NCBI GenBank assembly: GCA_902459845.2
Contig: CABPSV020000350.1
Span: 1-18,472, forward strand
Source of the DNA: Hepatocystis sp. ex Piliocolobus tephrosceles
Taxonomy: Eukaryota; Apicomplexa; Aconoidasida; Haemosporida; Plasmodiidae
DNA length: 18,472 bases
Reading direction: 5' to 3'
The notes under the pieces were generated by a model, which saw nothing but the letters and a program-made list of their open reading frames with translations, was not told the DNA's origin and searched no databases. Numbering within the stretch: position 1 is the stretch's first letter; each line of letters opens with the position of its first letter. Positions 9,617 to 18,472 of this stretch are shown here, piece by piece. Made by a program: the position numbers and the translations under genes.

Positions 9617-10763
9617 GAAAAAAAAAAAAATTATAAGTATATGGTATTTGTAAGTAATACAAAACAATGTTTTTTTTTTTTTTTTTTTTTTTTTTTTATT
9701 TTTTTTTTTTATAAAAATAACCCTTACAATTTTATAAGTGTATGGGTGAGGCAAAACGGAAAAGTATAACATGAAGAGATCATTTATTTAATATATTACT
9801 TGTATATATATTTTAATATATATTATTATTACAGCTTGTATAAATTATAATTTTATATTTTTTATTGTACATCAATTCATTAGGATTTATAAATAAAAAT
9901 AATTTTTTTTTTTTTTTTTTAACTAAATTAAGTAAAATTAGATAGCCAAAGCGGATAAATATACATACATATATATAAATATATAAAAAAAAAAAAAAAA
10001 AACGCAATCATCATTTATTAGTTTACTAGTTTTGTTTTACATTGCTGTTTTATTACATTACTGTTTTATTACATTATTGCTTTATTACATTATTATTTTA
10101 TTACATTATTATTTTATTACATTATTATTTTATTACATTATTATTTTATTACATTATTATTATATTTTTTTTTTTTTTTTTTTAATGTTGTTGTTTCGGT
10201 AAAAACAAAACTATAAAATTATTTATTGTCCTTTTATAAAAAAATTAATTTTATTAATATTTCTTTTTGTTTATATGTACTTTTTTTTTTTTTTTTTTTT
10301 TTATATACATCATTTGCATTTTTCAGGTTTTTCATATTTTATAATAAATTTAAAATCATTTTAAAATAGATAAAATGTATCAAAGATATACGTTTTTATT
10401 ATAACATAAGTATATTAAAGCCTTTTTTTCATTCTTTTTTTTTATAAGTTAACATTAAAAAAATTAACTTTTTAATTTTTTCTAAATATAAAAAAAACTA
10501 AAAGTATATTTTTATTTACTTATAAAAACTATTTGAAATAAAAATTTTGAAATAGAAACCCACATATTGGTTTAGGTATATATAGTTAGATATATAACTA
10601 AGCTGTTAGATAAATAATTAGTTAGGTAGTTAGATAGATGACTAATTAATTACATAAATAGAGTGAATAAAAATTATTGAAAATAAATAAGCAATAAACT
10701 GTTAATAATATATAGTGCTCCTAAAAAAAAAAACAAAAAAAAAAAAAACGCAGAGACAAAAAA
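9617..10763. other. Intergenic spacer between PIS and the small membrane-protein gene
   Basis: Tandem-gene spacer with poly-T (9670-9697, 9901-9920, 10281-10302), poly-A and a 16-bp minisatellite (10039-10160). A degenerate TAGTTAGATA-type stretch lies at about 10575-10660. No coding sequence is visible. It should contain the 3' UTR of PIS and the promoter and leader of the gene at 10764. Confidence 0.75.
10039..10160. repeat. Minisatellite, 16-bp unit ACATTATTATTTTATT
   Basis: About seven to eight tandem copies. The 5' copies are degenerate (ACATTGCTG, ACATTACTG) and the central ones nearly identical. Confidence 0.92.
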
Positions 10764-11071
10764 ATGACTAAAATCAATATTAAAAATGAGAAAAACATGT
10801 ATTTAATGGATACATTCAAATTATATAACCCAGATAGAGAAAATACCGTATCAATTGTTAACGAAAATGATTATGAATGTCTACCACACTCCATTTATGT
10901 AGATCGAAGAAATGTTGATATATTTAATGTTGATGTGGCAAAGGTAACACATATATATATTTTATTAAATAATTATACATAAGCGTGTTAACATATGTGT
11001 ATGTATATATATGTGAAAATATATGTGTTAATGTAACTCTGTAACGGTGATCCTTTTTTTACTATACATCA

Positions 11072-11125
<54 letters not shown>

Positions 11126-11884
11126 CAGTATCAAAAGAGCGAATACAAAAGAATTTTTAATTTAAATTCACCACAAGTTATAAACGAACCAAAATTTGCT
11201 GCAGAACCATCATACGTCGAAAAATCATCAGTAACCATTTTTTTTTTTTTTTTTACTTAATCGTAAATCGTTTCATTTGTTTATTCAAAGGACCATGTTT
11301 TTTTTTTTAATGTTTCCTATATATATACATGTACATATACATATACGTATACATATATTTATTTTACGCTTGTTATTTTATTTTTTTTGGGGATTTTTGT
11401 AGGATACTGAAAGTGTAAAAAATGAAAGTGACGATGACAATTTATTGGTTCCAAAAATATACTTAATTTTGAGTTTTTTTTTACCCTTTATAGGTTTGTT
11501 TAAAAAAAAAATAATAATTGAATATGTGCGTTATGTACACACATTGTTTTGCGTTGTATATACATATATATATATATATCTACTATTTATGTGTTGTGTA
11601 AGTACTACAAATGTGACGTACACATGTATATAATTTTTTTTTTTTTTTAATATACATTTATAATACGATTAATATATAATTTATCTTTATTTGTTTTTAT
11701 AGGTTGTTTATCATATTTGTTTAATTTACAATATGACGCATCAACTAAAAGAGGTAGATATACAAGAAAAGCCTTATGTGTAGGTAGCACTTTGAGTGTT
11801 GTTTATTCTTTTTTTATATGTTCGTTCCTAGCTCGATACATATATATTAGTAATCCTGAACATATGTATGGATTTACATATTAA
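10764..11884 (+). CDS. Small two-segment membrane protein of unknown function, four exons
   Basis: I do not recognise the family. Exons by GT/AG and phase: 10764-10943, 11129-11230, 11403-11493, 11703-11884, joining to 555 nt and 184 aa. All boundaries keep one frame and each intron has a T-rich acceptor tract. Residues 1-108 are polar, with no N-terminal signal peptide. An acidic stretch (ESDDDNLL, 102-109) precedes a hydrophobic segment at about 110-132. A short basic loop (KRGRYTRK, 140-147) follows, then a second hydrophobic segment at about 148-173 and the tail SNPEHMYGFTY. This suggests a hairpin-like integral membrane protein with both ends on one side. DDDNLL fits an acidic dileucine sorting motif and YECL (37-40) a YxxPhi motif. 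A distant likeness to Ndfip/Bsd2-type membrane proteins is possible but weak. An alternative last exon is discussed under findings. Confidence 0.75.
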
Positions 11885-12207
11885 TGTAACACATATATAT
11901 ATATATATATTATCATTTTATTAAACACAATAATTTTTATATTCAAAAGAAATAACCTTAGAGACAAAGACACATATATATATAAATATTTATGTAAATT
12001 TTTTTTTTTTTTTTTCTTCTTTTTTGGTGCTTTTTTCTTTGATATATTAATATATATGTATAATAAATATATATATTTTCACGTGTTTTAATGAGAACAT
12101 TTTTTTCTTAAAGAGACTAAAACTGATTAAGTTATTTATATTTATAAATATAATTTTATTTTCGAATTCGCATCTTGTGTTTTTCTTTTTTTATCACTTA
12201 TTTTAAG

Positions 12208-12266
12208 GTATTATTGGTTACTTTTGGGTAATGTCAATTTTTTCAAATGTTTGCTTATTGACCTAA
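12208..12266 (+). other. Possible alternative last exon of the membrane-protein gene
   Basis: A pyrimidine-rich tract ending in AAG (12181-12207) is followed by a stop-terminated frame reading IIGYFWVMSIFSNVCLLT. The phase matches the donor GTAATC at 11850 inside the last exon of the upstream gene (A joined to GT gives Ser). Splicing there would give a 192-aa protein whose tail after residue 173 is hydrophobic instead of SNPEHMYGFTY. There is no transcript evidence; this is speculative. Confidence 0.25.
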
Positions 12267-12795
12267 AATAGAAATAACCAACAGGTTCATACTATAAATC
12301 TTCTTTAATTTTTTTGTATATGGTCATTTTTTTGTATTTACTCTTAATATAAAAGATATAAATATGTTTTTAGTATTTTTAATGTTTTGACTTAGGGATG
12401 AAGTGTATTGTACAAAAGTGTATCTATCTATGTTGATATACCGCTTATTCATATATCCATATTTTTAAAGGAACGATAGCGAACATTTTTACATACACTT
12501 TTTTTTTAAAATATGTTGTATGAATATATATATTATGATAAAATAAGGGCTTGCGTTTAAACATATGCAAACAGTTTAATTAAAGTTGACTTTTGGATGT
12601 GTTATGTTCGTTTTGTTTCTTATAACTGCTTGCTATATCAGATTATTTTTAAAAAATTAAACGCATATAAATATGTATATACATGTAAATATATACACAC
12701 TACTCAATCAATGCACTTTAGTGACAATTTTTAAATCTTGTCATATGTACGATTTTCGAAATATTTTAACTTTTATGCTTTAATATACACTGTAC

Positions 12796-12831
<36 letters not shown>

Positions 12832-13008
12832 CGGGGGGAGGAGGGAGTAAATTCTTTGAATCGAAGTTATAATTCTGTACATATGATATGCTTCTAAAGA
12901 GAGTAAAAAAACAAAAAAATTATTATTTATTATTTATTTTTTACTTTTACTATATTTTATTTTGTATTATTTTGTATTATTAGGTTTTTTTTTTTTTTTT
13001 TCCTTTTT

Positions 13009-13085
13009 TACGAATGCTAGTACAGATTTTGTACTTCAGTGGGAGACTGCCTCGTGTAAACATGTACATATAATGCATATTCGTA
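13009..13085. other. Compact cloverleaf-like foldable island, 77 bp
   Basis: An outer 7-bp stem (TACGAAT 13009-13015 with ATTCGTA 13079-13085) can enclose three short hairpins. These are AGTACA/TGTACT (13019-13024 with 13030-13035), CAGT/ACTG (13037-13040 with 13046-13049) and TGTA/TACA (13055-13058 with 13065-13068). The island is clearly richer in G and C than its flanks. It is not a recognisable tRNA: there is no GTTCRA T-loop and no D-loop GG. Confidence 0.3.
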
Positions 13086-13152
13086 TATGTTTTATTAATA
13101 CTTTTATTGATTTATTTATTTTTTACTTTACATTTTTTTTTTTATTAAAATA

Positions 13153-13187
<35 letters not shown>

Positions 13188-13487
13188 AATAGTAAAAAAA
13201 TACTCTTAATTTTTTTTTAGCCGAATGCCTGTTAAAATGTTTTTATAAATGTATATATACACTGTACATATATATATGCAAATATATGTACGTCACTAAA
13301 TGTAAATAAATTAATTATACGATAGATATATATATGTAATTTTTTTTTTTTAATATATTGTGTTAAAAAAAAAAAAAAAAAAAAAAAATATCCGTTTAAT
13401 ATGGTTGATGAACATGGGCTATTTTCACTTACCCTTTTTTTATAAAATATTTTATGAATAAAATATAAAACATTTTAATAAAGTAAC

Positions 13488-13521
<34 letters not shown>

Positions 13522-13701
13522 TACTAAGATTTATACGTTCCTTTTACATGTAAATTTATTCGTATATTCTTAATTACTTTATATATATTTAATATATACA
13601 ATTTTGTTATATGAAAACATTTATAACTTTATTTTTTCACTTTCAAAACAGTCATTTTGACAGTTCCTTTCCTATATAATTATATGGCAAAAAAAAAAAA
13701 A

Positions 13702-13734
<33 letters not shown>

Positions 13735-13754
13735 CAAATATAATTTGCCAATAG

Positions 13755-13793
13755 TAAATTATGTTTAAAACAAAATTTTTTTAAACATAATTT
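13755..13793. repeat. Perfect 14-bp inverted repeat
   Basis: AAATTATGTTTAAA at 13756-13769 is exactly mirrored by TTTAAACATAATTT at 13780-13793 with a 10-nt spacer, extendable by one further A-T pair inside. It lies about 570 bp upstream of the CCCH/WD40 start codon. Confidence 0.9.
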
Positions 13794-14361
13794 TTGTCAT
13801 ATATATATATATATATATTTATTTATTTATTTAAACTTAAAATTAAAAAGAAAAAAGTAATAAAATACAACGAAATTCAGATTACATAATTTTAATAATT
13901 GTTAACTATATGTAATATATATATGTACAATAACACGTACTTATAAAAGTAGCAGACATAAGCACAATAATAGTACTATATACATATAATGTAAGAACAA
14001 AAATCAAATACAAAAACAAAAAAAAAAAACACATGTATATAATATATATGGAGAGAGGAAAACATCATTAGAGCAACATCTTTCATTTTTACTCATTTAT
14101 TCGTTTCTTTATTTATTTACTTTGTAAGTTATATAAATTTGTGTTTAACATAGTTAACGCAAAAAAGAAAAGAAAAAAAATTAATGCAACAAAAAAGACA
14201 ACATGCTAATATTTTAACCTTATTAAAATGATATGTTACATATACATATAGTATGTTTTAATTTTTACATAACGTAAAATTTAATATGTATATGTTTATA
14301 TATATGTTTATGTATACGTAAATGTTTTTTTTTTTTTTTTTTGTAATTACATAGTTAGTAA

Positions 14362-14754
14362 ATGATGAGAAGTACTTATGTGAGAGATGGTGTGAAGTCA
14401 CATAACAGATATGTTAACGGTAACAAGCACACATCTGCATATATTCTCATGTATGTTGATACATGTATATAAATTAAAAATTCAAATTAATTTTTTTTTT
14501 GTTTAACTATTTGCATATTCTTTGGTTCATTCTGTTTTTTTTTTATTATTTCTAATTATAACAGGTTCAGATGGAAGTAGCAAAATGGCAAACAAGTACA
14601 ATAAAAAAAGCCATTATAATAAAAAACATCAAAACAAAGATAAACCTTTAATATTTTGTCCCTATTATACACTAAAAGGTTAAGAATTTCTCGTAGCATG
14701 TATTAATATAATGTGTATTATTATATTTTATATGTATACCCCATGCCTCTGAAA

Positions 14755-14808
<54 letters not shown>

Positions 14809-15125
14809 CACATGCACATATAAGTTAAAAATAAAATTAAGGACAATTCCTATCAAAATTTTTATATACATTTTTTTTTTTTTATTTTAGGAACCTGTCG
14901 TTACATAGACGATTGCAAGTAATTTTCTTTTAGCATATACATATATATATATATATATATAGTTATTTATATTCATTATTTGATATGCATTTATAAATAA
15001 AGTTGTATGCCCTCGGTGGTATATACATATGTATATAAATGCATACGTACATGTGAACAATTTTTTATACATATAATTCTACATATTGACACAACAAGGG
15101 TACATGGTTAAAATAAAAACAAAGA

Positions 15126-15159
<34 letters not shown>

Positions 15160-15394
15160 CATGTGGTGTGAGTGATAGGATGAAGGTTTATTAAATACAT
15201 AATGATACACCAAAAAAAATAGAAAATTAATAAATCAAAGAAAAATAGGAAAATAAAAAAAAACAAAAAATAAAAAAAAGAAAGAGAGAAAAAAAATAAG
15301 AATAAAAAAAGGGAAAAAAGAAAAAAAAAGGGAAAAAAGAAAAAAAAAGCGAAAAAAGAAAGAAACAGAGAAAAGAAAAAAGAATGAAATAGAG

Positions 15395-15443
<49 letters not shown>

Positions 15444-17647
15444 ACACACACAACACAACACAATGAAAAGCGCAATGAAAAATAATGAAACGCTTTCTTT
15501 CATTTTGTTCTACCTGTGTCTTGTTTGTGATTTATACATATATATATGTATATAACATACTAACGCGCACGATCGACTATATATTTCCCCCCCCTTTTTT
15601 TCTGTTTATTTTTATATTAAAACGAAATAATATATAATTTTTTAATATTATGTACGTGTATAAATTACATATAGTCGTTCGTGTGCGTTTGGGTAGAACT
15701 GTGCTACATAATAATTATGTGATGTGGTCCCCTTGTTTATGTTTGTATGTATATATGTATGTTTGTGGCTGTTTTATATAAAATATATCTTATTTGTTTA
15801 CACATATTTTATATATGTTTATTTATTGATTTTATTTTTTTTATTTATTTATTTTTTTTTTTTATTTATTTTTTTTCCCTTTTTATTTCTTTTGAAATAC
15901 CGACGTCGCTATTTTTTTTTTCAGAAATTTACATAACTTAAAATTAGTAGACACATATTCGTTGCAAAGGTCTTACATCGATTGTGCCATTATCGTTTAT
16001 GGCCATAACAATGAAATATATTTATTTACCGCCGTAAGTCCATATACAATTAATGTATGGATGTTCGTTCCTGGGGAAGATACAAAAGAAATTGACATAA
16101 AACACCAGAAGAAAATAGAATTTGAATTAACTGAAGAAGACAAAATTTATGTAGATGAGAAAATAAAACATAATAATCATAATAATAATCATGAAAAAAA
16201 ATTAAAAAAAAAAAATAAAAGAATTTTATCTTTATTATATGCAGAAGAATGTATATTTGCAGGATTAGATAATGGCTTGATAAAGGTAATGCATTTACCT
16301 TCATCAGATTCTTCGACTCTGTTTGCACATAAGGATGCTATATATAGCATTCTTTGCATTGATGGAATAATAATATCGGCATGTGTTGATGGGGTCGTAA
16401 AATTATGGAAATATGATGAAACTGCATTAACATTTGTTACAGTAAAAAAAATCGTAACAAAAACAAAAATTTTTAAAATGATAGAAATAGTATCGATGAA
16501 AAATAACACTACAACAAATACTGAAAGTGGTATAGAAAATATGAATATGTTTAACAATATGAATAATATGAACGTTAATAATATGAACATGAATAATATG
16601 AACATGAATAATTTGAACATGAATAATTTGAACATGAATAATTTGAACATGAACAATATGAACAATATGAACAATATGAACAATATGAACAATATGAACA
16701 ATTTGAACAATATGAACAATTTGAACAATTTAAATAATATGACTAATATTAATCCAATGATGGGTAATGTAATAAATCCTGTCACTGCTAATGTACTTTC
16801 TAATAGTGCTGCAATAAACATGAATGATAGTAATAGTATGTTAAATAACTCTATGGGCTTTAATACTGTAACAAATGAAGAAAATAAATATAACAGTAGG
16901 AGTTTATGGCTATGTGGTGATAGTATAACAATTATAAATTTATTAAATTTAGAAATAGTAACTTCTTTTAAATGTAAATATGGCAATGTTGTATCGGTTT
17001 TCCAATATGAGACAAATGTAATAACAGCTATGAGTGAAGGAAAAATTTTAGCTTATGGATTAAAAGGAGAATCCAATTTTGAAATGAATACATTACCAAT
17101 ATATTCCATGGCTGGATTGACAAATCATAAAAATGAGCCTGTATTAATGTACGGTTCAAACAAATCATTGTATGCATTTACTTTACCTGAACTAAATTCT
17201 TGTGGTTATATGAAAGATCGTGATTATATGAATATAAAATTTAACATAAATGACCCCGACTTTATTTTATCTTTATCTGGACCATATTTCATTATAATTT
17301 TTTCAAACAGTAAGCCTCCCTGCATATATTTATTTGGATCTTGTTCTTTTTTGTTTTTTTTTTTTTTTTTTTTTTTGCACATGTGTGATAATATGTATGG
17401 GCCATACTACACTCTTTTAATTTCGTTTATTTTGTTATGTTATATTAGTTGTTCGCATAACTGTGTATCCATTTGTGTCGCACCATCTTATCTTATTTTT
17501 CCTATTATTATTTTTTCCTATTATTATTTTTTCCTATTATTATTTTTCCCTATTATTATTTTTCCCTATTATTTTTTTTTTTTTTTTTTTTTTTTTTTAG
17601 CTGGTAACGCCAAAATATGGAAGTGGGAGCCAGTACAGCAACAGTAG
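14362..17647 (+). CDS. CCCH zinc finger and WD40-repeat protein, five exons
   Basis: Probable RNA-binding protein. Exons by GT/AG and phase: 14362-14419, 14565-14678, 14891-14918, 15925-17309, 17601-17647, joining to 1632 nt and 543 aa. Splicing creates a canonical CCCH finger, Cys51-x8-Cys60-x5-Cys66-x3-His70, shared by exons 2, 3 and 4. Downstream is WD40-like sequence. The clearest blade is residues 201-229 (start AHKDAIYSI, end DGVVKLWK); weaker blades lie near 85-112 and 165-190, with more at 392-530. The last exon ends TGNAKIWKWEPVQQQ. A charged insert (146-165) and an Asn/Met/Leu repeat (272-339) interrupt the propeller. The layout resembles plant-type ZFWD proteins. Two ATG codons open the frame (14362 and 14365); I take the first. 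Intron 3 (1006 nt) is unusually long. Intron 4 is stop-free and in frame, so an unspliced reading wrongly adds 97 hydrophobic residues. Confidence 0.88.
14919..15924 (+). other. Intron 3 of the CCCH/WD40 gene, with long A-rich tracts
   Basis: Begins GTAATT and ends in a T-rich tract with TCAG. It holds poly-A runs at 15131-15159 and about 15395-15442, and between them a homopurine-like GAAA/GGGAAAA stretch (15230-15394). A CA-rich run follows (15443-15463), then T-rich DNA. The other introns in this window are T-rich on the coding strand, so this A-rich middle is atypical. The long Phe-rich frames on the minus strand are artefacts. Confidence 0.8.
16538..16741 (+). repeat. Coding Asn/Met/Leu repeat (NNM, NNMNM units)
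   Basis: Encodes residues 272-339. The DNA has two unit lengths in tandem: a 15-bp unit (AACATGAATAATTTG type) at the 5' side and a 9-bp unit (AACAATATG) at the 3' side. Neighbouring copies are nearly identical at the DNA level, including third bases, so the expansion looks recent. It lies between WD40-like segments, probably as a disordered loop. Confidence 0.95.
17310..17600 (+). other. Intron 4 of the CCCH/WD40 gene, stop-free and in frame
   Basis: 291 nt, starting GTAAGC and ending in poly-T then AG. It is exactly 97 codons with no stop in the gene's frame. It contains a 16-bp CCTATTATTATTTTTT-type minisatellite (17500-17570). Splicing joins FSN to TGNAKIWKWE, a WD40-like ending; retention would insert a hydrophobic block into the propeller. 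Confidence 0.88.
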
Positions 17648-17748
17648 CTAGATAAACATCTTAGCTGCGTATGTAGTCATACCTGTATCGTTTTTTTATC
17701 CATGTTTACTTTTACTCTCTCACCGTGCTTTATATGCTTCTTATTGTA

Positions 17749-17779
<31 letters not shown>

Positions 17780-18472
17780 CCTTATCATTTTTTATTATTT
17801 TTTTTTAACTTTATTTTTTATCCAGTTTATCGATTTCATTTCATTTTACTTTTGTACGTTTTTCTTTTATTGCCTTTTTTTTTTTAAGTAATGCTTAAGT
17901 AAATCAAAAAAAAAAAAAATTAATAATTTATGTTTTGAAAAAAAAAAAATCATATATGTTTATACATATGTACCTATGTTTACTTATTTATATACCACAG
18001 CTTTTATTAATATATATGTATATATATATATATATATTACACTGGTTGAACATGTAGATATGTGCATGTGTGTATGTATGTACAAGTGCATGTGCATATA
18101 TATATATGTATCTGAATGTATAACTAATGATAAAACCTATTTTCAATTAAAAAATTAGTTTAAAGTACATATAACATTAATGCGCTTATATATACATATA
18201 TGAGGTATATTCCATATTACAAAAAAGAAGGCACTTTTTTAAGCTTCTACATTTTTCTTTTTTCATCTGTAAGGATGGTTTACATTTCAAAGGTGTTACT
18301 CATGTAAAAAATAAATAGACATTGTACATGTCGCTGTATACATATATCCATAAATATGCTAAAATATATATATATATATATATGTACACACATGATAAAT
18401 AAATAAAATGATTAATTGATTAATTGATTAATTAATTAAATAGTTGTTAGGTGGTACATAAGTGTAATAGTA
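17648..18472. other. Non-coding region downstream of the CCCH/WD40 gene
   Basis: Contains poly-T (17750-17773), poly-A and (TA)n/GTAT runs (about 18010-18036 and 18365-18382), and TTAATTGA-type short repeats at the end (about 18410-18438). A small less monotonous stretch lies at 18230-18320. It should include the 3' UTR. No supported gene is visible. Confidence 0.7.

Larger units (their letters stand above)
11885..14361. other. Long intergenic spacer with several complex islands
   Basis: About 2.5 kb without a clear gene. It includes a possible alternative last exon (12208-12266) and a less A/T-monotonous stretch (about 12110-12640). A poly-T run followed by CGGGGGGAGGAGGGAG lies at 12797-12847. 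Also present are a compact foldable island (13009-13085), poly-T and poly-A runs (13149-13183, 13364-13388, 13689-13734), a (TA)n tract (13493-13518) and a perfect inverted repeat (13755-13793). The right end should contain the promoter and leader of the CCCH/WD40 gene. Confidence 0.65.

Noticed and set aside
12962..13153. 63-residue frame containing STDFVLQWETASCK
   Set aside because: Mostly poly-Phe and AT-rich sequence. The only unusual part coincides with the foldable island, and no splice partner restores a longer protein.
15129..15503. Three long Phe-rich frames on the minus strand
   Set aside because: They translate the A/G-rich block of intron 3. The composition is that of a simple repeat, not of a protein.
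16189..16986. 265-residue minus-strand frame opposite the WD40 gene
   Set aside because: An antisense shadow of the Asn/Met repeat (reads as FILFILF). The + strand has the CCCH and WD40 features and consistent splicing.
18271..18318. Short + frame KDGLHFKGVTHVKNK followed by a stop, after an AAG
   Set aside because: Could be a last exon, but no donor is needed: the CCCH/WD40 gene already ends cleanly at 17647, and the piece is too short to judge.

Overview
The window looks like nuclear chromosomal DNA of a malaria parasite (genus Plasmodium). It is extremely A+T-rich and full of long poly-A, poly-T and (TA)n runs. Introns are short, T-rich and GT-AG. Proteins carry Asn- and Lys-rich low-complexity inserts, and four of the five genes belong to recognisable families. 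From memory, the neighbours Myb1, a tRNA m1A58 methyltransferase and phosphatidylinositol synthase also lie together in P. falciparum; I could not check this. The species cannot be fixed from sequence alone.

Layout: 1-2416 is non-coding, with a terminal (AAT)n microsatellite and several minisatellites. 2417-3682 (+) is a single-exon Myb/SANT DNA-binding protein of 421 aa (Myb1 type). 3683-4402 is a short tail-to-tail spacer. 4403-5527 (-) is the Trm61-type catalytic subunit of tRNA m1A58 methyltransferase (374 aa). 5528-7157 is a head-to-head spacer, presumably a two-way promoter region. 7158-9616 (+) is a nine-exon phosphatidylinositol synthase (213 aa). 9617-10763 is a tandem-gene spacer. 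10764-11884 (+) is a four-exon small membrane protein of unknown function (184 aa). 11885-14361 is a long spacer with several higher-complexity islands. 14362-17647 (+) is a five-exon protein with one CCCH zinc finger followed by WD40-like sequence and an Asn/Met repeat (543 aa). 17648-18472 is downstream non-coding DNA.

The three multi-exon genes were assembled by hand: I matched GT/AG boundaries and reading phase and then checked family motifs. The PIS motif D-x2-D-G-x2-A-R-x8-G-x3-D-x3-D and the C-x8-C-x5-C-x3-H finger each appear only after splicing, which supports the models. A long uninterrupted reading frame over the last gene overstates its coding sequence at the 3' end, because intron 4 is stop-free and a multiple of three. 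It also misses the zinc finger at the 5' end.

The genes do not form a pathway. They are housekeeping and regulatory functions: transcription, tRNA modification, phospholipid synthesis and a probable RNA-binding protein. I see no mobile element, CRISPR array, tRNA, rRNA or novel multi-gene system. The points most worth a second look are a possible alternative last exon of the membrane-protein gene, folded islands in the 11885-14361 spacer, the split Myb repeat, the CCCH finger split across three exons, and three minisatellites that share a 24-bp period.
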